Source: Firmicutes bacterium CAG:882 (GTDB lineage: Bacteria > Bacillota > Clostridia > Lachnospirales > Lachnospiraceae). Taken from it: DNA of 10,313 nucleotides. The stretch is taken from assembly GCA_000435595.1 (NCBI GenBank), contig FR895440.1, positions 32,095-42,407 on the forward strand. Direction: 5' to 3'. The position numbers were made by a program, and so were the translations under genes. The notes under the pieces are model-generated. The model did not search any database. It saw nothing but the letters and a program-made list of their open reading frames with translations, and was not told where the DNA came from. Of the stretch, positions 1 through 4,890 are shown in pieces. Position 1 is the stretch's first letter; each line of letters begins with the position of its first letter.

Positions 1-258
1 ATTCAGTGTAACGGTATCGGACCTGGTTACATCGAGACACCTCAGACAGCTCCTCTTCGTGAGAGACAGGCTGATGGTTCAAGACATCCTTTCGATTCCT
101 TCATCATTGCAAAGACACCTGCTGAGAGATGGCTTAAGCCTGAAGAGCTTGCAGGTCCTGCTGTATTCCTTGCATCTGATGCATCTGATGCAGTTAACGG
201 ACACATCCTCTATGTTGATGGCGGTATCCTTGCATACATCGGAAAGCAGCCACAGTAA
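1..258 (+). CDS. SDR oxidoreductase, gluconate 5-dehydrogenase/KduD-like (3' end only)
   Basis: The gene enters from the left edge in frame 1 and ends at TAA 256-258, leaving 85 C-terminal residues. The translation contains the post-catalytic SDR segment NGIGPGYIETPQTAPLRE, a KTPAERW motif, the GPAVFLASDAS stretch and the VNGHILYVDGG motif that closes most classical SDR proteins, and it ends ILAYIGKQPQ. This tail matches what I remember of clostridial proteins annotated gluconate 5-dehydrogenase. These interconvert a keto-sugar acid and its alcohol using NAD(P)H; in pectin-degrading bacteria the same subfamily can act as 2-dehydro-3-deoxy-D-gluconate 5-dehydrogenase (KduD). The Rossmann cofactor motif and the catalytic Ser-Tyr-Lys lie outside the window, so substrate and cofactor cannot be read here. 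Codon use (GCA, CTT, GGT) resembles the carboxyltransferase at the other end of the window and suggests good expression. A terminator follows 32 bp downstream, so this is the last gene of its transcript. Confidence 0.88.
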   Translation: MQCNGIGPGYIETPQTAPLRERQADGSRHPFDSFIIAKTPAERWLKPEELAGPAVFLASDASDAVNGHILYVDGGILAYIGKQPQ

Positions 259-290
259 TAGGGTGCTTGCGACAGTATAATATGAATTTT

Positions 291-319
291 AAAGCCGGGG
301 CGGGGTGCTCCGGCTTTTT
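291..319 (+). terminator. Rho-independent terminator of the SDR gene
   Basis: AAAGCCGG at 291-298 pairs perfectly with CCGGCTTT at 310-317. Two further pairs (one G-U) extend into the GC-rich loop, and a run of five T (315-319) follows. It sits 32 bp past the SDR stop codon in the correct orientation. Confidence 0.88.
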
Positions 320-364
320 CTATGTCTGAGATGCCGATATATGCAGGGATATATTAGCTGTGAA

Positions 365-595
365 TGTATAGGTTATTATATTCATGCACAGCGATTCCGT
401 TGTACGATGCTAAGAGGTTCTAATAACTCTGAATACATTTTCTATGCTTACGCCGACGATGCCAAACGCACATCCCTGTGCTATGGCATCTTAGCTGACA
501 TCCCTGTCAGCTCCGGCTGTGTATTGAACAGAGTTCTAAGAACCTCTAAGCATCTCCCAAAAGTCACGCCGTACATGAATATAATAACCTATACA
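365..595 (-). repeat. Long branched inverted-repeat element (candidate structured RNA or MITE-like repeat)
   Basis: The 22 bases at 365-386 are the exact reverse complement of 574-595, and pairing continues to 393/567 with two mismatches. Nested inside are further helices: 406-421 with 539-554 (15 of 16), AACTCT 425-430 with AGAGTT 530-535, AATACA 432-437 with TGTATT 520-525, and GCCG 452-455 with CGGC 514-517. These enclose two hairpins. Hairpin A has GATGCCA 458-464/TGGCATC 484-490 with inner GCACA 468-472/TGTGC 477-481. Hairpin B has AGCTGACA 493-500/TGTCAGCT 505-512. Both have the loop TCCC, which on the minus strand reads GGGA, a GNRA-type tetraloop, so the minus strand is the likelier RNA. 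No credible protein is encoded; the open frames here follow the palindrome. A 10-bp direct repeat TGCCGATATA (332-341, 646-655) flanks it loosely. The pairing is seen directly; whether it is an RNA or a mobile repeat is inference. Confidence 0.75.
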
Positions 596-711
596 CGCCA
601 AGTCATTGAATATGTTTGCACAATCTCTATATTTTTTCACATTCCTGCCGATATAAAATATATAAAGATAAAAAGGGGATAATTGCAGAACATTATTTAA
701 TGAAATAAACA

Positions 712-852
712 GTTGAGTAAGTTTGATATATTGCAAGTTTGGTACTTTTTGCTCGCCGGTGTTTATCGGCTGTTTTTTAGCCGATTATGCACCGTTGCGT
801 AGCAAAATGTAGCGAAAGCGTGCCAGACGGTAATATATCAAACTTACTCAAC
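712..852. repeat. MITE-like palindromic element with perfect 21-bp terminal inverted repeats
   Basis: Bases 712-732 and 832-852 are perfect inverted copies over 21 bp, starting GTTGAGTAAG and ending CTTACTCAAC. The interior folds back too: GGTAC 741-745 with GTGCC 820-824 (one G-U), TTTTGCT 747-753 with AGCAAAA 801-807, CGGTG 757-761 with CACCG 790-794, and ATCGGCT 765-771 with AGCCGAT 779-785 around a T-rich loop. A short GC-GAAA-GC tetraloop hairpin (812-819) is an extra branch on the plus strand. The whole 141 bp is therefore an extended rod. It encodes no plausible protein and contains no transposase. I see no clear target-site duplication at the ends (flanks ATAAACA and GTCAAGA). It ends 62 bp before the start codon of the next gene, so it could affect that gene's leader. 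Confidence 0.8.
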
Positions 853-913
853 GTCAAGATTTTTATTTTACTTATTCCGCAACTCCTTACATGTGAAAGG
901 GTGGAGGTACATC

Positions 914-1648
914 ATGAACACAGGTGCAGTTAATTATGGCTCGACCGTTGCGGCTGAGCAGACAGCTAAGACTGATAAGGCGGCGAAGACTGAAAAGACC
1001 GGAAAAATTACAGGAAGAACCGTAGGCAAGCCTGAACTCTCCGAGAAGGCTGCTAAGTATTATGAGCAGCTTAAGGCTAAATTCGGTAATATGGAATTCG
1101 TGCTTGTAAGCAAGGATATGAAAGAACAGGCTGAGGCGAATGCAGCATCTTATGCAAACTCATCCAAGACGGTAGTGCTTATTGATGAGGAGAAGATTGA
1201 GAGAATGGCGGAGGACGAGAAATACCGTTCACAGTATGAGAGCCTTATTTCAAGTGCTGCCGCTAACCTCAATCAGATTAAGACCGGGCTGTCTCAGGGC
1301 AACGGGGTGACATCGTATGGAATTAAGATTAATGACAATGGAACGGCATCGTATTTTGCCGTGATAGATAAGTCACTCGCGGCACAGAAGGAGCGCATTG
1401 AGAAGAATGCCGAGAAGAAAGCAGAGGAGAAGAAGGCTGCAGCTAAGAAAGAGAAGGAAGAAAAGGCCGATAAGCTGAAGGATAACAAGGCTGAGGACAG
1501 TAAAAAGAGTGATACCGTGACGGTCACGGCATCATCGGTTGAGGAGCTTTTAAAGAAGATTAATAATGTTTATTATGAAGCACTCAGTGATAATGTCATG
1601 ACTGATGACGAGAAGAAGGTCGGACAGCATTTTGATATGAATGTGTAA
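914..1648 (+). CDS. DUF6033-like small Lys/Glu-rich protein of unknown function
   Basis: The product is 244 residues. I chose ATG 914 because GGAGG at 903-907 lies six bases upstream; an in-frame GTG at 893 would put that Shine-Dalgarno inside the coding sequence. There is no signal peptide or membrane segment. Residues 1-38 are a polar Thr/Lys-rich tail. Residues 39-165 form the likely folded core, including ELSEKAAKYYEQLK, a FGNMEFVLVSKDMKEQA segment, a TVVLIDEEKIERMAED segment and YGIKINDNGTASYFAVIDKS. Residues 158-200 are almost pure Lys/Glu/Ala and should be a charged helix or coiled coil. A short acidic C-terminal helix follows. The core resembles the DUF6033 proteins I associate with Lachnospiraceae, for which I know no assigned function. 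It stands alone between a palindromic element and its own terminator; no convincing promoter is visible upstream. Function is not inferred. The family name is from memory and should be checked by profile search. Confidence 0.82.
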   Translation: MNTGAVNYGSTVAAEQTAKTDKAAKTEKTGKITGRTVGKPELSEKAAKYYEQLKAKFGNMEFVLVSKDMKEQAEANAASYANSSKTVVLIDEEKIERMAEDEKYRSQYESLISSAAANLNQIKTGLSQGNGVTSYGIKINDNGTASYFAVIDKSLAAQKERIEKNAEKKAEEKKAAAKKEKEEKADKLKDNKAEDSKKSDTVTVTASSVEELLKKINNVYYEALSDNVMTDDEKKVGQHFDMNV

Positions 1649-1709
1649 CATTTAACAATACGCGATTGAATTTGTACTAAAATTAATTCGACGGATTTAT
1701 GTTAAAATC

Positions 1710-1747
1710 AAGAACTACACTTTTTAATAAGCTGTAGTTCTTTTTTT
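1710..1747 (+). terminator. Rho-independent terminator of the DUF6033-like gene
   Basis: AAGAACTACA at 1710-1719 pairs perfectly with TGTAGTTCTT at 1733-1742 around a 13-base loop, with a T-run at 1741-1747. It lies 61 bp after the stop codon. The stem is AT-rich but long. Confidence 0.85.
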
Positions 1748-1749
1748 AT

Positions 1750-1861
1750 GTAACAGATTCAGGTGTCAAAACATCCTGATTTATTTTAAAAGTGTATAGC
1801 ATGTTATATTTATACATACTGAAGTTGTGAAAGCATGTTTTGGCACCTGAATCGTAACAGA
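1750..1861. repeat. Short MITE-like inverted repeat with flanking direct repeats
   Basis: The arms 1756-1774 (GATTCAGGTG...) and 1835-1853 (...CACCTGAATC) are inverted copies matching at 18 of 19 positions, separated by an AT-rich 60-bp centre. GTAACAGA occurs directly at 1750-1757 and again at 1854-1861. The first six bases (GTAACA) abut the inverted repeat exactly on both sides, as a target-site duplication would. The 98-bp body (1756-1853) has no coding capacity. It is best read as a non-autonomous insertion or its remnant between the DUF6033-like terminator and the promoter of the next gene; mobility is inference. Confidence 0.68.
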
Positions 1862-1879
1862 AAGCTCCGTTTCTGCTAC
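1854..1879. repeat. Small hairpin next to the inverted repeat
   Basis: GTAACAGAAA 1854-1863 pairs with TTTCTGCTAC 1870-1879 with one mismatch, around a six-base loop GCTCCG. No T-run follows on the plus strand (an A-run does), so it is not an obvious terminator for upstream transcription. It shares its left arm with the right-hand direct repeat of the adjacent element. Confidence 0.55.
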
Positions 1880-1911
1880 ATGTGCGGAAAAAAATAAGAT
1901 TTTTATTAAAC

Positions 1912-1940
1912 TTGACTATAATTATTATAAAGACTATAAT
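1912..1940 (+). promoter_or_regulatory. Sigma-A-type promoter of the GT-C-like membrane protein gene
   Basis: The -35 box TTGACT (1912-1917) and a perfect -10 box TATAAT (1935-1940) are separated by exactly 17 bp. The start codon at 1975 is 34 bp beyond the -10, giving a leader of about 27 bases. GGAG at 1964-1967 lies seven bases before the ATG. Confidence 0.82.
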
Positions 1941-1974
1941 TGTTTAAATATCTGAAAAAATATGGAGAAATTAA

Positions 1975-3663
1975 ATGAAAAAACATCAAATAATTAAAAT
2001 GACATGCTGGTGCTTGATAATACTGATTCCTTTATCGGAATTGCTTGTTGGCTATGATTCAAGCGATATAGGTTTTATTTTGAACCAGTACAAGTTTATC
2101 AATGCAGACTATAATACGATATATCTGCCGCTGCTTCTTACGGATGTTATTGGAAGTGTTTTTTTTAATATTTTTAAATGCTTCTCAATGCCGGAATATC
2201 TGTGCTTTGAAGTGCTGTGGGCGTTATGTATATATTACCTCTGTTTTTTGAGTTATAAGGTTTATAAGAAATATTATGAAAATGAATTGATACTGCCGGC
2301 CCTTGTAATTGCGGTAATATTTGCCAAGACAAATCTCAATTTTTTCATGTACAATACGACAGTTGCCGTATTTTCGCTTACGGCTCTCTATTTTTTTGTG
2401 ATTGCGGTAAACGATAGGAAAAATATATATCTTGTGATTTCTGTGTTTTTCTTATGTTTGAGCGTGCTGTCAAAGTTATCGGCAGCAATTCAAATTATTA
2501 TGTATCTGGCACTATTTTATGATTTCTATATTAAAAAAGACAGAAAGCATTTTAGCAGACAGATTCTATCATGTCTTGCAGGAGGAGCGGCCGGCATTGT
2601 AATATGTGGAATTATTATTTCTGCTTCGTGTGGTATGAGTGAATATTTCGGTATGATTAGAGATATGTTTATATATGCCGGTAACTCGGGCGACGGTCAT
2701 ACTGTGAAAAATATGCTTTTAATCAATATCAAAGGTGTTATGCATGGTGTTATATGGCTTGGAATTGCATTCTGCCTTGTATGTCTTTCTCACATTAAGC
2801 CATTGGCAAAATTGACAAAACCGGCAGGAATCGGACTCATAATCATTGTCTCTGTGTATACCGTTGTCGGATTTTTTGCTGCCGGCATATCTGAGAATGT
2901 ATTGACATTATATCAGTCAACCTGGAAGTTTTTTGAGGTGATTGCAATTGTTACGGCACTGATGTATATATGTGTATTTCTGATAATGAAAAACAAAGAA
3001 TATTCACATGAGTATAAAATACTTGTGCTGTCGGCTGCACTTATCACGTGCAGTATGCCGATTGGCTCGAATGTCGGAATACGTCATATATGCAACGAGA
3101 GTTTTTTTGTTATTCCTTTTATTGCTGTTGCCATAAGGAATACTGTATTTAGTGGGAAAGTAAAAGCAACTACAGATATAAAAAAATATATAGTTCTTTC
3201 ATTTATGATATATATGGCGGCAGTATCACTCAAACAATCCTTCTACAGGAGCTGCTATTATCAGGAGAATGGAATCAAAATTGCTGCGGACGAAAACATT
3301 CCGCAATTGAGATATATAAAAAGCGACCAATCCGAATATGAATTGTTAGAAGAACTTTTGGCATTTTTATCTGAAAAAGAGTATGATAGAGCTGTTGTGG
3401 CAGGAAATTTTCCGATAATTAATTATCTTTCCGGAATAAAGCCGGGCATAGATTCATGCGGGGGTTGGATAGAAACTGACTATGTTACGGCAACTGATAT
3501 AGAAACGGATTTATATAATTATATGCCTGTCATAATCACATCCGACAGTGGTTATTCTGTTGATACGGAAAAGAACAGGACAATTAAAAATTTTATAAAT
3601 TCAAACAAATATATGGAAGTTTTTCACAACGAAAAATTTACGGTGTACAGTTTTGAAAAATAA
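1975..3663 (+). CDS. Polytopic membrane protein, GT-C glycosyltransferase-like
   Basis: The product is 562 residues. The first ~420 are dominated by hydrophobic segments, roughly at 10-27, 49-67, 77-95, 106-119, 129-145, 151-182, 198-218, 256-274, 285-304, 320-337, 348-361, 376-388 and 405-418. The C-terminal ~130 residues are soluble and probably face outside. Immediately after the first membrane helix there is an acidic pair in GYDSSDIGF (D28, D31). This is where GT-C glycosyltransferases, which use polyprenyl-phosphate sugars, carry their catalytic acidic motif in the first outer loop. Overall length and topology (many helices plus a soluble C-terminal domain) also fit the PMT/ArnT-like GT-C group. 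I recognise no specific member, and the acceptor (cell-wall polymer, lipid or protein) cannot be told. The gene has its own strong promoter and ends at a shared terminator. It reads visibly more AT-rich (many ATA, TTT, AAA codons) than the galactosidase or carboxyltransferase, and palindromic elements lie upstream, which hints at acquisition from elsewhere. Confidence 0.72.
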   Translation: MKKHQIIKMTCWCLIILIPLSELLVGYDSSDIGFILNQYKFINADYNTIYLPLLLTDVIGSVFFNIFKCFSMPEYLCFEVLWALCIYYLCFLSYKVYKKYYENELILPALVIAVIFAKTNLNFFMYNTTVAVFSLTALYFFVIAVNDRKNIYLVISVFFLCLSVLSKLSAAIQIIMYLALFYDFYIKKDRKHFSRQILSCLAGGAAGIVICGIIISASCGMSEYFGMIRDMFIYAGNSGDGHTVKNMLLINIKGVMHGVIWLGIAFCLVCLSHIKPLAKLTKPAGIGLIIIVSVYTVVGFFAAGISENVLTLYQSTWKFFEVIAIVTALMYICVFLIMKNKEYSHEYKILVLSAALITCSMPIGSNVGIRHICNESFFVIPFIAVAIRNTVFSGKVKATTDIKKYIVLSFMIYMAAVSLKQSFYRSCYYQENGIKIAADENIPQLRYIKSDQSEYELLEELLAFLSEKEYDRAVVAGNFPIINYLSGIKPGIDSCGGWIETDYVTATDIETDLYNYMPVIITSDSGYSVDTEKNRTIKNFINSNKYMEVFHNEKFTVYSFEK

Positions 3664-3698
3664 TTTCAGCTGTCCCTGGCGGGATGCATGGAGAAAAG

Positions 3699-3752
3699 AT
3701 GGAAATACATGATTTTGAGATGCTGTATGAAAATGTTGATATGTGGAATTAA
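3699..3752 (+). other. Possible micro-ORF of 17 codons after the membrane protein gene
   Basis: ATG at 3699 is preceded five bases upstream by GGAG (3690-3693) and reads MEIHDFEMLYENVDMWN before TAA at 3750-3752. The Shine-Dalgarno is good, but the peptide is very short and resembles the start of a longer protein cut off. It could be the remnant of a lost downstream gene or a chance frame. It lies before the terminator, so it would share the membrane protein transcript. Low confidence that it is translated. Confidence 0.25.
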
Positions 3753-3785
3753 ATTATAAAAATAATAACAGTGCTTAGCATAAAT

Positions 3786-3840
3786 AAAGAGGCTGCCGCT
3801 TTAACGATTGAAAATCGTTGAGGCAACAGCTCTTTTATTT
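3786..3840. terminator. Bidirectional hairpin terminator between convergent genes
   Basis: AAAGAG 3786-3791 pairs with CTCTTT 3830-3835, CTG 3793-3795 with CAG 3827-3829, GC 3798-3799 with GC 3823-3824, and AACGATT 3803-3809 with AATCGTT 3813-3819 around a GAA loop. TTTT/TATTTT follows on the plus strand, and a T-rich stretch (complement of AAATAAA, 3782-3788) follows on the minus strand. It sits between the stops at 3663 and 3846 and can serve both genes. Confidence 0.85.
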
Positions 3841-3845
3841 TGGTC

Positions 3846-4655
3846 TTATGCATAAGTGGTAAGCTCCACCTGTGTTCCGCCCGGAACCTCGATGTAGTTG
3901 TCGTTATTTACACAAATCCATACAGACATGGCACTTGGGTTATATACGAAGCTTGAATCATAGGCATATACGAGTCGCTTGGCAGCTTCCATATAATTGA
4001 CATAATCTATGTTGGTGGCGTACCAGATGTCGTCACGGTTTCCGACCATCTCACAGAAGCGTTCCATGACATCCCAGTTATTGTCACGGTCGAACTCATA
4101 GCTGTGTCCCCACACATACATCATGTAAAGATACTGCTTTTTGGTGAGGGAAGAGAACTGCTCGCCGAGCTCGAGCAATCTATGGTTGTGATGACAGGTT
4201 GCCTTCCATTCGTACAGATTGTCAGGAAGCTCAAAACCATAAGAATCTCCGACAATTCTTGAATATTTTATTCCCATTCCGGGAAGAAGTGCTTCAATCT
4301 CTTTTGAGTATGAACCATTAGGATATGAGAGACCTTGAACAGGATGATGCATTATCCTCTCAAGATTGATCCTGTCCTCGCCGATTTCTTTTATAACCTC
4401 ACTGAGAGGGCATCTCGCGATGGTCGGATGAGTGAGGGTGTGGCATGCTATTTCGTGTCCCTTATATAAAGTGGAAAACTCCTCCGGATTAATTCGGATT
4501 TTCTGCGCAAACATACCTGAATTGATATGAAATGTCCCTTTGATGCCGTGTTTATTGAAAATTTCTATAAGGCGGCGATCCTCTAACTTGCCGTCGTCAT
4601 AGCTCATTGTGAGTACCTTGAATTTTCCGCCCGGAAAACAGATATAGCTCTTCAT
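3846..4655 (-). CDS. Polysaccharide deacetylase (NodB-homology) family protein, cytoplasmic
   Basis: The product is 269 residues. Motif 1 is TMSYDDG (16-22), with D20 as likely catalytic base and D21 as metal ligand. Motif 2 is HTLTHP (72-77), with H72 and H76 as the other metal ligands. Motif 3 is GLSYPNGSYS (108-117). A WGHSYEFDR segment near residue 182 carries a late conserved-type His. The family (carbohydrate esterase 4) uses a divalent metal to remove N- or O-acetyl groups from sugars. There is no signal peptide or membrane anchor, so a cytoplasmic substrate such as an imported acetylated oligosaccharide is more likely than cell-wall peptidoglycan. The start at 4655 is supported by AAAGGAG seven bases upstream on the minus strand. 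The gene is divergent from the GH35 galactosidase and shares its regulatory region, which suggests joint use on an acetylated galactose-containing glycan. The exact substrate cannot be read. Confidence 0.9.
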   Translation of the reverse strand: MKSYICFPGGKFKVLTMSYDDGKLEDRRLIEIFNKHGIKGTFHINSGMFAQKIRINPEEFSTLYKGHEIACHTLTHPTIARCPLSEVIKEIGEDRINLERIMHHPVQGLSYPNGSYSKEIEALLPGMGIKYSRIVGDSYGFELPDNLYEWKATCHHNHRLLELGEQFSSLTKKQYLYMMYVWGHSYEFDRDNNWDVMERFCEMVGNRDDIWYATNIDYVNYMEAAKRLVYAYDSSFVYNPSAMSVWICVNNDNYIEVPGGTQVELTTYA

Positions 4656-4724
4656 GGTCAGTCTCCTTTATTACAAAAATTATGTTAAAATCCATATAAA
4701 ATTCCTTTTTGCCAAAACAATACA

Positions 4725-4753
4725 ATTATACTAATTTTATTAAAGAATGTAAA
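4725..4753 (-). promoter_or_regulatory. Promoter of the deacetylase gene (minus strand)
   Basis: On the minus strand the -35 is TTTACA (4753-4748) and the -10 is TATAAT (4730-4725), with a 17-bp spacer. This is a near-consensus sigma-A promoter about 70 bp upstream of the start codon. The -35 is embedded in the operator-like site at 4748-4765. Confidence 0.75.
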
Positions 4754-4765
4754 CGCTTTCGTACA
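4748..4765. promoter_or_regulatory. Operator-like site 1 (cre/LacI-family type)
   Basis: TGTAAACGCTTTCG at 4748-4761 matches the catabolite-responsive-element consensus TGWAANCGNTNWCA at 13 of 14 positions. The wider 18-bp site begins TGTA and ends TACA. It overlaps the -35 of the deacetylase promoter, where a bound LacI-family protein would block transcription. It could be bound by CcpA or by a dedicated LacI-type regulator encoded elsewhere. Confidence 0.65.
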
Positions 4766-4789
4766 AAAAATATAAAATAAGTCAGAATA

Positions 4790-4803
4790 TGTAAAAGCTT
4801 TTG
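4790..4803. promoter_or_regulatory. Operator-like site 2 (LacI-type palindrome)
   Basis: TGTAAAAGCTTTTG contains a perfect 10-bp palindrome AAAAGCTTTT (4793-4802) and matches site 1 at 12 of 14 positions. Its start is 42 bp from the start of site 1, about four helical turns, placing both on the same face of the DNA. It lies directly upstream of the TATAAT at 4806, inside the galactosidase promoter. Confidence 0.58.
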
Positions 4804-4805
4804 TG

Positions 4806-4862
4806 TATAATGTACGCCAAGGCAAGTTTTTAATTGAGAATGATAAAAAAACGTGTTAATAT
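4806..4862 (+). promoter_or_regulatory. Promoter region of the GH35 galactosidase gene
   Basis: A perfect TATAAT lies at 4806-4811, but its -35 (around 4783-4788, CAGAAT) is poor. That pattern suggests activation or a weak promoter overlapped by site 2. A second possible promoter downstream has TTGAGA (4834-4839), 17 bp, TAATAT (4857-4862). The ribosome binding site GGAGGA at 4881-4886 is close to consensus. Confidence 0.5.
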
Positions 4863-4890
4863 AACATAAAAACTGAGTTCGGAGGAAAAT

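Noticed and set aside
305..682. 125-codon plus-strand open frame in the gap after the SDR gene
   Set aside because: It begins inside the SDR terminator, has no ribosome binding site, and runs through the branched inverted repeat; its Cys/Tyr/Ile-rich translation looks non-coding.
536..736. 66-codon minus-strand open frame
   Set aside because: It is created by the two palindromic elements and has no plausible initiation signal or protein-like composition.
320..890. Known metabolite riboswitch in the non-coding gap
   Set aside because: The gap ends before a gene of unknown function, and I could not recognise the conserved core of any riboswitch class I know; the fold is dominated by long terminal palindromes instead.
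893..913. GTG 893 as start of the DUF6033-like gene
   Set aside because: The strong GGAGG at 903-907 would fall inside the coding sequence and is correctly spaced for ATG 914.
1854..1890. Hairpin 1854-1879 as a terminator
   Set aside because: It is followed by an A-run, not a T-run, on the plus strand, and no minus-strand gene runs into it.
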